Shown piece by piece: positions 1 to 8,688 of a stretch of DNA of 64,000 bases (position 1 is its first letter; each line of letters begins with the position of its first letter). A program made the translations under genes and the position numbers. The DNA is from Fulvivirga ulvae (GTDB lineage Bacteria; Bacteroidota; Bacteroidia; Cytophagales; Cyclobacteriaceae): NCBI RefSeq assembly GCF_021389975.1, contig NZ_CP089981.1, positions 3,373,501-3,437,500 of the forward strand, given 5' to 3'. Under the pieces are notes generated by a model. It was given only the letters and a program-made list of their open reading frames with translations. It searched no databases and was not told the origin of the DNA.

Positions 1-21
1 CTGGCAGCAAAGCCGCGATAA
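1..21 (+). CDS. Possible C-terminal end of an upstream gene (partial)
   Basis: Frame 1 reads six codons (L-A-A-K-P-R) to a TAA at 19-21, 15 nt before the rhomboid gene. This may be the tail of a gene lying mostly outside the window. Six residues cannot identify a product, and the frame could be open by chance. Confidence 0.25.
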   Translation: MAAKPR

Positions 22-36
22 ATTTTATTAGTAGTT

Positions 37-960
37 ATGAATGGTGGTGGATTTTTAAGCGATTTTAAGAATGCCTTTAGCAGGCCAAACAGTGCTCATA
101 CGCAACTGATTATCATCAATGTGGTAGTTTTTCTGTTTTTGGCGGTACTTAATGTATTCTCCTCGATACTGGATTTTGAAGGGGTATTTGCTTTCGTATA
201 CAATCAATTTAGCATACCACCTGTTTTTTCAGAGTTTATAACCAGGCCCTGGACAATCATTACTTATTCTTTTTCGCACAGTTTAAGCGGCATATTTCAC
301 ATCTTGTTTAATATGCTGGTATTCTACTGGTTTGCGAGGCTGATCATAGAGTATCTTGGGAGTGACAAAGTAATAAGTTTGTATGTATTGGGGGCGCTGG
401 CTGGTGGTGTGGCCTACCTGCTTGTATATAATCTGGTGCCTTTCTATGCCAATCAGGCGCATATGTTGAGTGGTATGGTAGGGGCGTCAGCAGCAGTATA
501 TGCGGTGGTGGTTGCAGCCGCTACATTAATACCCAACTACACGTTTTTCCTGTTGTTTCTTGGACCGGTCAGGATAAAGTATATTGCAGCATTCTATATT
601 GTATTGTCGTTTTTGGGTTCGGTAGGCACTAATGCAGGAGGTAATATTGCTCACCTTGGAGGCGCGCTGATAGGATATATATTTATCAAGCAATTACAAA
701 AAGGTAATGACTGGGGTGCATGGGTGCTTGCTGTTATCAGGTTTTTCAAGAGCTTTTTTGTAAGACAACCCAATATAAAAGTCAGCTACAAAAAGGGGCC
801 ATCTTCCAAGTCAAAGTCAGGCTCTTCATCATCGCGCCAGTCATCATCAAAGGCATCGCAGGATGAAATAGATGAAATACTCGACAAGATATCTGAACGG
901 GGATATGAAAGCTTAACCAAGGAGGAAAAGCAGAAGCTTTTTAACGCCAGTAAGAAATAG
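37..960 (+). CDS. Rhomboid family intramembrane serine protease
   Basis: A 307-aa polytopic membrane protein. Rhomboids cleave transmembrane segments inside the lipid bilayer using a Ser-His dyad. The catalytic serine lies in GASAAVY (Ser151) and the histidine in NIAHLGGALIGY (His206). An HILFN motif (His88, Asn92) matches the conserved HxxxN helix. About six hydrophobic segments fill residues 22-225. After them come a basic, serine-rich tail (about 245-275) and a charged C-terminal helix, as in Bacteroidota rhomboids. The GxSx motif is GASA rather than the commoner GxSG. The substrate cannot be inferred. The ATG at 37 fits the start of the first hydrophobic stretch. It is followed by a convergent rlmN. 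Confidence 0.9.
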   Translation: MNGGGFLSDFKNAFSRPNSAHTQLIIINVVVFLFLAVLNVFSSILDFEGVFAFVYNQFSIPPVFSEFITRPWTIITYSFSHSLSGIFHILFNMLVFYWFARLIIEYLGSDKVISLYVLGALAGGVAYLLVYNLVPFYANQAHMLSGMVGASAAVYAVVVAAATLIPNYTFFLLFLGPVRIKYIAAFYIVLSFLGSVGTNAGGNIAHLGGALIGYIFIKQLQKGNDWGAWVLAVIRFFKSFFVRQPNIKVSYKKGPSSKSKSGSSSSRQSSSKASQDEIDEILDKISERGYESLTKEEKQKLFNASKK

Positions 961-1158
961 TTTTTGGACTGAAGTTTGACCCGGTATTAAAAATACCATT
1001 ACATTAAGGACCGTCCTGCCGATGACGGCAGGAGGGAGTGATCTCTGAAGAGTACAGATATTAATTTTGGAATCCGAATACTGAGATTACTCCCACCGTT
1101 CACTGAACACTGAAACTCCCAAAGTGCTACTGCTTTTTGCCGATTGCTGACTAGACTA
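961..1158. other. Convergent intergenic with small hairpin
   Basis: This 198-nt gap lies between the converging rhomboid and rlmN genes. It holds a perfect 7-bp hairpin (CCTGCCG, loop ATGA, CGGCAGG) at 1015-1032. There is no T-run, so it is only a weak terminator candidate. Nothing else recognisable was found. Confidence 0.4.
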
Positions 1159-2205
1159 TTAACTCTTATTAGCCAATTGTCCGCAGGCTGCGTCGATGTC
1201 CTTACCACGACTTCTTCTGACTTTGGCTACAATGCCGGCGGCTTCAAGCTTGCTTACGTATAAGTTTAGCGCATCTTCTGAGGCTTGCTGAAATTCACCA
1301 TCGTCGATGGGGTTGTATTCGATCAGGTTTACTTTAGAAGGGATAATCTTGCAGAACTTTACAAGCGCATCCACATCTTTTTCCTTGTCGTTGATACCTC
1401 TCCATACTACATACTCATAAGTCACCTTGCTTTTGGTTTTGTAGTACCAGTATTTGAGTGCATCACCAAGCTCTTCAAGTGGACTTTTTTCATTGATAGG
1501 CATTACTGCTGAGCGTGTATCATTGATTGCAGAGTGCAGGGAGACGGCAAGATTGAACTTTACCTCATCATCAGCGAGTTTTTTGATCATTTTAGGTATG
1601 CCCACGGTGGATAAAGTTATCCGTCTGGGGGACATTCCCAGTCCTTCTGGTTTGGTGATCTTTTCGATGGATTCGATGACGTTGGCATAGTTCAAAAGCG
1701 GCTCGCCCATGCCCATAAACACAATATTGGTCAGCGGTCTGTTGAAAAACTGTTCGCTTTGGTCTTTGATTGCTACTACCTGATCGTATATTTCGTCGGC
1801 ATTCAGGTTACGCATGCGTTTTAGCCTTGCGGTTGCGCAGAAATTACAGTCGAGGCTGCAACCTACCTGTGATGAAATACAAGCAGTAATCCTCTTTTCT
1901 GTAGGGATCAATACTGACTCTACGATCATGCCATCGTAAAGCTTTACGGCATTTTTGATGGTACCATCGCCACTGCGCTGCATCTGGTCAACCGCAATAT
2001 GGTTGATCGTAAATTCTGATTTTAATTTCTCTCTGGTCGACAGCGATATATTGGTCATCTGATCAAAATCTTTGGCAGACTTTTTCCATAGCCACTCGTA
2101 TACCTGTCTGGCTCTGAAAGCTTTATCTCCGATTTGTACGAAGTATTCCGTTAGCTGTTCCAGGCTAAGTTGCCGAATATCTCTTTTCTCCGCTTGCTCT
2201 ATCAT
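1159..2205 (-). CDS. rlmN: Dual-specificity RNA methyltransferase RlmN (23S rRNA A2503 / tRNA A37)
   Basis: A 348-aa radical-SAM enzyme that adds a C2 methyl group to adenosine 2503 of 23S rRNA, and to A37 of some tRNAs, by ping-pong chemistry. The CxxxCxxC iron-sulfur motif is CSLDCNFC (Cys116, Cys120, Cys123). Cys109, seven residues before it, and Cys341 in ACGQLANKS match the two catalytic cysteines of the family. The N-terminal helical domain contains RARQVYEWLW, typical of RlmN. The length is normal. A canonical Bacteroidota promoter lies immediately before the ATG (2211-2218), leaving almost no 5' leader. The gene is transcribed alone and converges on the rhomboid gene. Confidence 0.97.
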   Translation of the reverse strand: MIEQAEKRDIRQLSLEQLTEYFVQIGDKAFRARQVYEWLWKKSAKDFDQMTNISLSTREKLKSEFTINHIAVDQMQRSGDGTIKNAVKLYDGMIVESVLIPTEKRITACISSQVGCSLDCNFCATARLKRMRNLNADEIYDQVVAIKDQSEQFFNRPLTNIVFMGMGEPLLNYANVIESIEKITKPEGLGMSPRRITLSTVGIPKMIKKLADDEVKFNLAVSLHSAINDTRSAVMPINEKSPLEELGDALKYWYYKTKSKVTYEYVVWRGINDKEKDVDALVKFCKIIPSKVNLIEYNPIDDGEFQQASEDALNLYVSKLEAAGIVAKVRRSRGKDIDAACGQLANKS

Positions 2206-2210
2206 AAATG

Positions 2211-2244
2211 CAAAGATAAGTAAAATGTGACTGACACTGACAAA
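2211..2244 (-). promoter_or_regulatory. rlmN promoter (TTTG-N22-TATCTTTG)
   Basis: On the minus strand, TTTG (2244-2241) is followed 22 nt later by TATCTTTG (2218-2211), which matches the Bacteroidota minus-33/minus-7 consensus. Only five bases separate the minus-7 box from the rlmN ATG, so the transcript should be leaderless or nearly so. Confidence 0.6.
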
Positions 2245-2247
2245 AGA

Positions 2248-2679
2248 TCATGCCTGCAGGGCGTTTAGCAATGCCTCTGGAATGGTTGCTATTTTCCGTT
2301 GCTTGTAGTCCATGCAAACTATCCCGGTTTTTCCTACGGCCACTTGTCTACCTGTTTGTTTATTTTTAATACCGTAATACATATCGAAGCCATATTTGCT
2401 AAAGTCGTCAGTAGCGACTTCAATAGTTAAGCTATCTCCAAAAAATGACTCTGACTTATAAACTATGGCTACATCGCTTACAATTATCCCAACATGGTTA
2501 TCCAGAGTAAGCTCATCTTTATAACCCATCGATCTCAAAAAACGGAACCGTGCTTCATGCATCAGAGTCAGGATACTGTCATTGCCTACATGTCCGCCAT
2601 AGTTTAAGTCATTTACCCTGATGGAAAGTTCCGTTGTGAACAGCACCTTATCAGGAAAGTTAAGTTTGATCCTTGCCAT
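2248..2679 (-). CDS. Acyl-CoA thioesterase, hotdog fold (4HBT family)
   Basis: A thioesterase-like protein of 143 aa from the chosen start (MARIKLNFPDK). It has the 4HBT pattern: VNDLNYGGHVGNDS resembles the catalytic D-x-x-x-H-x-N region of YbgC/FadM enzymes. It then has HEARFRFLRSMGY, and the strands KSESFFGDSLTIEVA and QVAVGKTGIVCMD. The likely role is hydrolysis of acyl-CoA thioesters; the acyl substrate cannot be predicted. The frame stays open to an ATG at 2769. I prefer 2679 because a promoter (TTTG-N19-TATCTTCG, 2701-2731) lies between the two starts and the extra 30 residues do not look like the family. Four nt further out, the ATG at 2685 is a close alternative. Confidence 0.85.
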   Translation of the reverse strand: MARIKLNFPDKVLFTTELSIRVNDLNYGGHVGNDSILTLMHEARFRFLRSMGYKDELTLDNHVGIIVSDVAIVYKSESFFGDSLTIEVATDDFSKYGFDMYYGIKNKQTGRQVAVGKTGIVCMDYKQRKIATIPEALLNALQA

Positions 2680-2700
2680 ATGCATTGTTTTGATGTGCTG

Positions 2701-2731
2701 CGAAGATAGATCGGGAACAACACTCCACAAA
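2701..2731 (-). promoter_or_regulatory. Promoter of the thioesterase gene
   Basis: On the minus strand TTTG (2731-2728) is separated by 19 nt from TATCTTCG (2708-2701), one mismatch from TAnnTTTG. It decides the start of the thioesterase gene, since the more distal ATG at 2769 would lie upstream of it. Confidence 0.45.
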
Positions 2732-2865
2732 AGTGTTGATTTGATTTTATGAAAATAGCCTGAAAGCATGTAACATGGCTAATTAAGGTTGCAGGAATAG
2801 TCCTTGCAGTAATGTTAGGGAGAGTAGAGGAATTTGTAAACTATAAACTTTAAATATTTATTGCT

Positions 2866-4839
2866 ATGAGACATTTTAACATAATGGCTACTATTTTGGC
2901 AATGGTTATGTTGTCATTTGTTGTTAGAGCCCAGGATCCTCACATAGAGGTTACGCCTAGCCCCTTGGAGGTACATGGTGACAGTGTAAAATTCACCGCA
3001 ACCATCACCATGCCTAAGGATAAGGTGTTTAAGAATGAAGGTACTTTTATCATCCGGCCAGAGTTGGGTGGCACCCAGTTTGAGCCAATTAAAATTTCAA
3101 CAAATGATCTTGGTACTGATCCTAATAAGAACGGATTTACAGTTACTGTAAATGGAAGCGTCTATTTTGTGGAGGATATGATAGGTAATGATCTTGAGAT
3201 CGAAAGTGAGTATGCGTACAAGCAAGGTAAAAAAGAGAAAGAATTCAGCGATGTAGATGAACTGGGAAAATGCTGCATAACTACCGGAACGCTGTTTTCT
3301 ACCAACGGGCAGTATGAATACATGAAATTTGACTATACACCTGCCAGATCTACCCCACGAAAAGTTGTAGCGCAAATTAATTTTCCTATTGATGTGGCAA
3401 AATTCCCTGAGGATCAATCGCGGGATCAGATCAATGTAATTGGTGAATACCTTAAAGCAAACCCGGAGGCACAGATTACGATCAGGGGTTTTGCATCACC
3501 TGAGGGGCCTGTAGATAATAACAGGAGGCTTGCCGAAGAGCGATCAGTAGTTGCTAAAGACTGGCTGGTAAGTGCTTTGAAGAGTGAGGGCTATGGACAA
3601 TATATAAACCCACAATCTATTGAGGTTGAGTCTACCACGGAAGACTGGAAAGGCCTGATACAACTGGTAAGACAGTCAGATGTTGATCAGAAGAAGAAAA
3701 CAGAGATACTCAATATCGTTTCCACAACACAATCTTTAAAGGATGCCGAAGACAAACTCTACAAAACCATAGGTAATTATGATGATGTAGAGAAATTTAT
3801 GCGTCCGCTCAGGCGGGCAACCATAGTGGTAGCTTCGGAAAATGCTACAAGGCAAGGTTACAGCGCCGCACAGATCGACTCAGTCACCAACAAAGTAAAT
3901 AAAGGAGAAATACCGCACTCTTCGCTAAAAGATATATTTAATCAGGAAGAGTATCTACAGGCTTATGTACAAAACGATGCCGAGCAGGGCAAACTAACGC
4001 TTCTGACTAGCTACATGACAGTTTACCCTTCCGATACACGTGTATATAGTGACCTCGGTGCCTTAACTGCGGTTGATTTACATAAAATTGACATTATAGG
4101 TGGTGATGATGCACTGGCCGGTGTTGGCTTTGACAGGGACAAAGTAGATGTGGATACTGAATTTGATATGGACGAAGACAAATTCAAGTTTAAATATAAA
4201 TTCAAGGAAGAGGATACCACGGATCCTGAAAAAGTTAAGGTTAAAGTTAAGATGAAGGATATTGAAGAAAAACTAAAAGAAACTGAAGGTATCCTGACCC
4301 GGGCTTATGAAGCAGAGCCAACTAATTTTGTTACGCAAAATAACCTTGGTGCATTTTATCTGACTACTGGTGAATATCATAAAGCGAAAGAATACCTTAC
4401 ACAATCGGCCAAAATACAGGATAGTGAAGGTGTCAATTATAACCTTGGCGTGTACCATGCCCGAATGGGTAACTACGAAAAAGCCGCTGAGTATCTGAAC
4501 AAAGTGAAGAATGTCGAAGGCGTAGAGTACAACCGAGGACTGGCAAGGCTGATGACCGGAGACAATGAAGGTGCCCTGAAAGATTTCCAGGATTATGCAA
4601 AGGCCAATACGGAGTATGCTATTGCCCATTATCTGACAGCAGTAGCTGCTGCGAGAACAAACAGTGAGCAGACGATGTACAAAGAACTTGAACATGCCAT
4701 AAACAGGGACAGAAGATTGGCCGATGTTGCCGAAGAGGATCTTGAGTTCAGAATGTATTGGGACCATGACGAGTTTGAGGATGCCGCTGACGACGACTTT
4801 ACACAGTTAGCCGAGGACGAATCAGATAATGACCAGTAA
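2866..4839 (+). CDS. Secreted OmpA-like / TPR repeat envelope protein
   Basis: A 657-aa protein with a signal peptide (about residues 1-22, ending VVRAQ). A beta-rich N-terminal region follows (23-165). Next comes an OmpA-like peptidoglycan-binding region (about 170-315), seen in INVIGEYLKANPEAQITIRG and NNRRLAEERSVVAKDWL. A highly charged linker (about 425-465) with many alternating K/D/E residues follows. The C-terminal block of TPR-like repeats (about 475-620) has NNLGAFYLTTGEYHKAKEYL and NLGVYHARMGNYEKAAEYL. The tail is strongly acidic. The architecture suggests an envelope scaffold that binds peptidoglycan and partner proteins. It resembles OmpA/TPR proteins of Bacteroidota surface machineries, but assignment to T9SS or fimbriae is not supported. 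A strong terminator follows. Confidence 0.75.
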   Translation: MRHFNIMATILAMVMLSFVVRAQDPHIEVTPSPLEVHGDSVKFTATITMPKDKVFKNEGTFIIRPELGGTQFEPIKISTNDLGTDPNKNGFTVTVNGSVYFVEDMIGNDLEIESEYAYKQGKKEKEFSDVDELGKCCITTGTLFSTNGQYEYMKFDYTPARSTPRKVVAQINFPIDVAKFPEDQSRDQINVIGEYLKANPEAQITIRGFASPEGPVDNNRRLAEERSVVAKDWLVSALKSEGYGQYINPQSIEVESTTEDWKGLIQLVRQSDVDQKKKTEILNIVSTTQSLKDAEDKLYKTIGNYDDVEKFMRPLRRATIVVASENATRQGYSAAQIDSVTNKVNKGEIPHSSLKDIFNQEEYLQAYVQNDAEQGKLTLLTSYMTVYPSDTRVYSDLGALTAVDLHKIDIIGGDDALAGVGFDRDKVDVDTEFDMDEDKFKFKYKFKEEDTTDPEKVKVKVKMKDIEEKLKETEGILTRAYEAEPTNFVTQNNLGAFYLTTGEYHKAKEYLTQSAKIQDSEGVNYNLGVYHARMGNYEKAAEYLNKVKNVEGVEYNRGLARLMTGDNEGALKDFQDYAKANTEYAIAHYLTAVAAARTNSEQTMYKELEHAINRDRRLADVAEEDLEFRMYWDHDEFEDAADDDFTQLAEDESDNDQ

Positions 4840-4858
4840 ATAAAGTAATAGTGTAGTA

Positions 4859-4957
4859 TTAGGCTGATCAGAAAATATCAGACTAATTAAGTCACACCGG
4901 GCGTTGAGAGTGTTTGGAATTAAGTGAAGACACCACGTCCGTGTGACTTATTTTTTT
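4859..4957 (+). terminator. Rho-independent terminator after the OmpA/TPR gene
   Basis: Arms AAGTCACAC (4889-4897) and GTGTGACTT (4941-4949) form a 9-bp stem followed by a run of seven T. The loop is long (43 nt). A second imperfect hairpin lies just upstream (TTAGGCTGAT ... ATCAGACTAA, 4859-4886). Confidence 0.65.
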
Positions 4958-5038
4958 GATATACAGAAGTGCTCTTGTTAATTTTTATATGGGGGATACT
5001 TTTCAGGTTACAGGCTTTTGAGTTAATTTATCAACTCA

Positions 5039-5512
5039 ATGGATGTGATTTTTATTATTATAGGAGCAATACTCATGCTGATGGGGATCATTGGCTCAAT
5101 ACTGCCGGTGCTCCCCGGGCCGCCATTAAGCCTGGTAGGCCTGCTTTTTCTTCAATTTCAGCAAGAACCACCCTTTACCACTAATTTTCTTTTATTCTGG
5201 ACTACCATCACCATTGGCGTAGTGCTGATCGATTATTTTATTCCTGCCTATGGCACCAAGCATTTTGGTGGAAGTAAGTATGGTGTTTGGGGAACATTCA
5301 TAGGTTTGGTCGTGGGGTTGTTCTTTGCTCCGTTTGGCATTATACTGGGACCCCTTCTGGGAGCACTAATCGGTGAGCTTATAGCAGGTAAAAATTCTAA
5401 ACAGGCATTTAAGGCAGCCGTGGGCTCGTTTGTGGGATTTCTGTTAGGGACACTTCTGAAGCTTTGCGCCTGCCTGATGATGACCTATTATTTTGTCGAT
5501 GCACTTTTATAA
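5039..5512 (+). CDS. DUF456 family small membrane protein
   Basis: A 157-aa hydrophobic protein with the DUF456 hallmarks: an N-terminal segment ending in LPVLPGPPLSLVGLL, glycine-rich hydrophobic segments (GTFIGLVVGLFFAPFGIILG, GALIGELIAGK) and a final hydrophobic helix. About four to five transmembrane segments can be read. The function is unknown in the family. It stands alone between terminators, and no partner is suggested by context. Confidence 0.8.
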   Translation: MDVIFIIIGAILMLMGIIGSILPVLPGPPLSLVGLLFLQFQQEPPFTTNFLLFWTTITIGVVLIDYFIPAYGTKHFGGSKYGVWGTFIGLVVGLFFAPFGIILGPLLGALIGELIAGKNSKQAFKAAVGSFVGFLLGTLLKLCACLMMTYYFVDALL

Positions 5513-5716
5513 CCTCATTCAATCCCTCTCCTTAATACACCATGAAGAAGTTAATTCCATCATATAGCATAATTGCGCAGCCAAAAGGGAGATGATTTCT
5601 CTATCTGAGGGTGCTATCAGCAAAAGGTTTAGCCTTTTGTTACTTAATCAAGGAAGAAGCAAGTCCTGAATGGGTGGAGTTTATACGGTTTGGCAGTATT
5701 ACCACTGTCAATGCTT

Positions 5717-5761
5717 CTGAACAGTTAAGCTTTACGAAACTTTCGGAAGTTTAGTAAAGCC
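5717..5761. repeat. Dispersed palindromic intergenic repeat, copy A
   Basis: This 45-nt segment begins CTGAACAG and matches 17899-17942 at about 38 positions. Its core is an imperfect palindrome, GCTTTAC...GTAAAGC, enclosing AACTTTC/GGAAGTTT. Weaker similarity continues for about 25 nt downstream (TAGTTCTnTTAnGT). Both copies lie in long gene-free gaps. Confidence 0.55.
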
Positions 5762-5806
5762 GCTGTTTAGTTCTGTTAAGTTTCCGGTATAAAACAGACG
5801 GCAGAT

Positions 5807-5826
5807 GACCTGTCAGGTGACAGGTC
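5807..5826. repeat. 20-nt palindrome
   Basis: GACCTGTCA-GG-TGACAGGTC is a perfect 9-bp inverted repeat with a 2-nt centre. It could be an operator or an RNA hairpin. No gene start is close enough to assign it. Confidence 0.4.
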
Positions 5827-5859
5827 GTGGGAGGAGGAGTTGAGGTTTTAGCAACATCA

Positions 5860-5886
5860 AAATCCCCTCTTGAGTGTCGAAGAGGG
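5860..5886 (-). terminator. Probable terminator of the marC-rnhA operon
   Basis: The stem CCCTCTT/AAGAGGG (5865-5871 with 5880-5886) has an 8-nt loop. On the minus strand it is followed by GATTTTG. It lies about 80 nt past the rnhA stop. Confidence 0.5.
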
Positions 5887-5968
5887 TATTCAGTCCAGAG
5901 AGAACCTGCCGATCGGCTGTTGCGGGGTGAGGTTGTAGACCCGCAAGCCAAAAAGCCAGGAATAATCC

Positions 5969-6430
5969 CTACTGGTTCTCGTATCCGGTATCGACTTTAA
6001 GGTTGGCGCCTTCAGCTGCACTTACAGCCAGCTCATCACATCTTTCGTTTTCGATGTTGCCCGCATGGCCTTTTACCCAGATAAACTTTACTTTGTGTTT
6101 TTTATACAGTGGAATGAACCGCTGCCAGAGATCGACATTGGCCTTGTTTTTAAACCCTTTCTTCTGCCATCCCCATATCCAGCCCTTTTCTACGGCGTCT
6201 ACTACATATTTGGAGTCAGAATAGATCGTTACCGGCGTTCCCGCTTTTTTCAGTGCTTCGAGCCCTTTGATCACTGCCAATAGCTCCATTCTGTTGTTAG
6301 TAGTGTTTCTAAATCCTTCTGACAGCTCTTTGCGATAGGCTTTGCCATCGACTCTGGCCATTAACACAGTACCATAGCCTCCCGGGCCGGGATTGCCTTT
6401 AGCAGCACCGTCTGTGTAGATGGTGATCAT
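5969..6430 (-). CDS. rnhA: Ribonuclease HI
   Basis: A 153-aa RNase H1 that cleaves the RNA strand of RNA-DNA hybrids (R-loops, primers). The start IYTDGAAKGNPGPGGYG carries the first catalytic Asp7. TNNRMELLAV carries Glu49, IYSDSKYV carries Asp72, and GHAGNIENERCDELA carries His122 and Asp132, so the D-E-D-D set is complete. The length matches bacterial RNase HI, including the basic protrusion (GWIWGWQKKGFKNK). Its ATG overlaps the stop codon of marC by one base (TAATG), implying translational coupling. Confidence 0.97.
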   Translation of the reverse strand: MITIYTDGAAKGNPGPGGYGTVLMARVDGKAYRKELSEGFRNTTNNRMELLAVIKGLEALKKAGTPVTIYSDSKYVVDAVEKGWIWGWQKKGFKNKANVDLWQRFIPLYKKHKVKFIWVKGHAGNIENERCDELAVSAAEGANLKVDTGYENQ

Positions 6431-6999
6431 TAAATAAGTATGTTTTCTTTGAAAATTTTAACAGCTATAGCCAATAATATTATACCAAATACGCGCCTTA
6501 AGATGGCGAAACCTGATTTCCCCAGCTTTTTTTCCAGCCAGTTGGTCGATTTCAACACTATAAAAACAAAAATGAGATTGATAACGATTCCTACCAGTAT
6601 ATTAGGTGTTTCGTATACCGCCCTGATAGAGAGAATGGTAGTAAGCGTACCTGCGCCAGCAATAAGCGGAAAAGCAAGGGGTACGATCGATCCTGCGCCA
6701 TTGCTACCACCCTCATCGCGAAACAGAGTGATGCCGAGTATCATTTCCATAGCCAGTACAAACATGATAATAGCACCGGCTACTGCGAAAGAACCTATAT
6801 CAAGTCCGAATAGCTTTAGGATGGACTGTCCCAGGAATAGGAAAGCTATCATCAACATCCCTGAGATTATTGTGGCTCTGCCTGAGTGTATTTTGCCTTC
6901 CTTTTTGCGAAGGTTAATCACAAAAGGCACTGATCCCAGGATGTCTATGACAGAGAAAAGAATGAGTGTAACGGAGAAGATGTCCTTGAAATTAAACAT
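6430..6999 (-). CDS. MarC family integral membrane protein
   Basis: A 189-aa membrane protein with about six hydrophobic segments. The MarC/UPF0056 signatures are SVIDILGSVPFVINL near the N-terminus, AMEMILGITLF in the middle, and PLAFPLIAGAGTLTTIL. The family has no proven function; its early link to antibiotic resistance was not upheld. It is the first gene of a two-gene operon with rnhA. The promoter TAGCTTTG lies four bases before its ATG. Confidence 0.9.
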   Translation of the reverse strand: MFNFKDIFSVTLILFSVIDILGSVPFVINLRKKEGKIHSGRATIISGMLMIAFLFLGQSILKLFGLDIGSFAVAGAIIMFVLAMEMILGITLFRDEGGSNGAGSIVPLAFPLIAGAGTLTTILSIRAVYETPNILVGIVINLIFVFIVLKSTNWLEKKLGKSGFAILRRVFGIILLAIAVKIFKENILI

Positions 7000-7003
7000 G
7001 TTG

Positions 7004-7011
7004 CAAAGCTA
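7004..7011 (-). promoter_or_regulatory. marC minus-7 promoter box (TAGCTTTG)
   Basis: A perfect TAnnTTTG on the minus strand ends 4 nt before the marC start codon. No clear TTTG minus-33 partner was seen. A transcript from here would be leaderless. Confidence 0.45.
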
Positions 7012-7041
7012 TAATAAAATAGATGTATGAACAGGAGATAT

Positions 7042-8106
7042 CTATTGTAATATATTCTTTTTTAAGAATTTTTGTAAAGCTTTCACCTCTTCTTTTTTCA
7101 GGCTCGGAAAGTTAGCGATCCTAAAAGTGGAGTCTTTTAGTTCACCATAGCCATTGCCAAGAGTTATTTCTTCTTCCTCGGCTTTTTTCTTAATTGCCTG
7201 TACATCTTCTGCTGTTCCTTCGAGTACGATCACCGTTTCTGATCTTACATTCTTATTACTTATATGCAGAGAAAAATGTTCACTTTCGGAGAAAATGGCT
7301 TCATAATTTCGCAACCTCTTCCTAAGCTTTTTTTCGATCTTGCCTATAGGCTTCCTGTTTTCCATAACACGCATAAGCAAATAGATGCCCAGTACGTTTG
7401 GGGTGTAAGGGGTTTGAAACTTTTTAATATTTTCAAGAATGAAGTTGAGGCTGTTGTAATGGCGACTCTCGCGGAGTTTTCCTGAACGCTCAATGGCTGA
7501 AGGGGAGCATATCATTATCGCGAGGCCGGCCGGCAGACCAAAGCATTTCTGTACAGAGGCGTACCAAATGTCTGCCTGGCTGAAGTCCAGGTATATGCCG
7601 GCCATAGAAGATGTTGCATCAACAGCTATCAGATGATCGGGATACTTCTTTCTCAGTTTAGCTATACGGGGTATGTTGACTTGCGTGCCGTTGGATGTTT
7701 CATTTTGTGTAATGCATATCACTCCGGTTTCAGAGGAGAGATCCATCTCTCCGGTTTTTAGTTCCTGTTCGGGGTCAAACTGGTAGCCGATAGCCTGGTA
7801 CTTTAATTTCCTGGTATAGTCAAACCATTTTTTACCAAAGGCACCGTTGTAAAAATGATAACTGTTAACATCGATTAACGACTGGGCAATAATTTCCCAA
7901 CACTCAGTGGCAGACGAAGTGAAAAGCACCACATAATCTTCCGGAATGTGAAGCCTTGATTTCAGCAAATCAATAGTTTCTTCACAGATTTGCATAAAAG
8001 CCTTGCTCCGGTGGTTAAGGCTAAGAATCCCCTGCTTATAAGCATCCTGTACATATTCCGGAATATTTTCGTCTACTCTGGAAGGTCCGGGGTAAAAACT
8101 AATCAT
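7042..8106 (-). CDS. Class V aminotransferase, SerC / alanine-glyoxylate type
   Basis: A 354-aa PLP-dependent enzyme. The opening FYPGPSRV resembles the substrate-binding start of SerC and alanine-glyoxylate aminotransferases. AVDATSSMAG places the PLP-contacting Asp163, and WYASVQKCFGLPAG places the Schiff-base Lys187. The N-terminal NHRSKAF and FTSSATECWEI match the phosphate-cup and ring-stacking regions. Amino-group transfer to a small keto or hydroxy acid is likely. Phosphoserine aminotransferase activity is possible but unproven. The start overlaps the end of aroQ by 8 nt, so the two genes are co-translated. Confidence 0.85.
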   Translation of the reverse strand: MISFYPGPSRVDENIPEYVQDAYKQGILSLNHRSKAFMQICEETIDLLKSRLHIPEDYVVLFTSSATECWEIIAQSLIDVNSYHFYNGAFGKKWFDYTRKLKYQAIGYQFDPEQELKTGEMDLSSETGVICITQNETSNGTQVNIPRIAKLRKKYPDHLIAVDATSSMAGIYLDFSQADIWYASVQKCFGLPAGLAIMICSPSAIERSGKLRESRHYNSLNFILENIKKFQTPYTPNVLGIYLLMRVMENRKPIGKIEKKLRKRLRNYEAIFSESEHFSLHISNKNVRSETVIVLEGTAEDVQAIKKKAEEEEITLGNGYGELKDSTFRIANFPSLKKEEVKALQKFLKKNILQ

Positions 8107-8533
8107 TGCTGTTGCCTTTATTGATCAGGTAAGTTAGTGCCAGCAGGTACCCTTCAAGTCCAAGGCCTGAGATCATACCTATACACTCTTTGCTGATAAT
8201 GCTTTTATGTCTAAACTCCTCACGAGCATAAATGTTCGAGATATGAACTTCGATAACCGGAGTAGTAACAGCCGCTATAGCGTCGGATATGGCCACCGAA
8301 GTGTGCGTATAAGCACCGGCATTGAGAATAATACCTTGATAACTAAACCCCGTCTCCTGAATTTTACCAACAATTTCACCTTCTATGTTAGATTGGAAAT
8401 ATTCAACATCTATATCATTGAAGTTCGATTTTAGCTGGTTGAAAAAAACTTCAAAGCTTTGGTGTCCGTAGACTTCAGGTTCCCTTTTGCCTAGCAGATT
8501 GAGATTAGGGCCGTTGATAATGATGATTTTCAT
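8099..8533 (-). CDS. aroQ: 3-dehydroquinate dehydratase, type II
   Basis: A 144-aa shikimate-pathway enzyme converting 3-dehydroquinate to 3-dehydroshikimate. The signature INGPNLNLLGKREPEVYG opens the protein and contains the catalytic Tyr22. NAGAYTHTSVAISDAI and VIEVHISNIYAREEFRHKS contain the conserved His and Arg residues. The length is exactly that of the dodecameric type II enzyme. It is the first gene of an operon with the downstream aminotransferase and is divergent from xerD. The pathway partner aroE lies separately at 27.2 kb. Confidence 0.96.
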   Translation of the reverse strand: MKIIIINGPNLNLLGKREPEVYGHQSFEVFFNQLKSNFNDIDVEYFQSNIEGEIVGKIQETGFSYQGIILNAGAYTHTSVAISDAIAAVTTPVIEVHISNIYAREEFRHKSIISKECIGMISGLGLEGYLLALTYLINKGNSND

Positions 8534-8688
8534 TGAGTATAATTAGCTTTCAGTATTTTATCTCTGTTGTTTAAATTGGCCTAGGCCATTATTCTCCTTT
8601 GATATTTTTGATGATATTTTAGGAGTGAAGCATAAGGCCTATGCTCATTCTGAAAAAAATAATGCACCTTTATGTCGAAAATTGAATC

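Larger units (their letters stand above)
5513..5968. other. 456-nt intergenic region with palindromes and a dispersed repeat
   Basis: No convincing gene is present. It contains a 45-nt repeat copy (5717-5761), a palindrome GACCTGTCA-GG-TGACAGGTC (5807-5826), and the likely minus-strand terminator of rnhA (5860-5886). An open frame across 5751-5951 on the minus strand has no recognisable content and overlaps these structures. Confidence 0.6.

Noticed and set aside
961..1158. Hairpin 1015-1032 as a terminator for the rhomboid gene
   Set aside because: There is no T-run on either side, so it was kept only as a weak structural note.
5751..5951. 66-codon minus-strand frame in the intergenic region
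   Set aside because: It overlaps a palindrome, a terminator-like hairpin and a dispersed repeat; the amino acid pattern is unconvincing.
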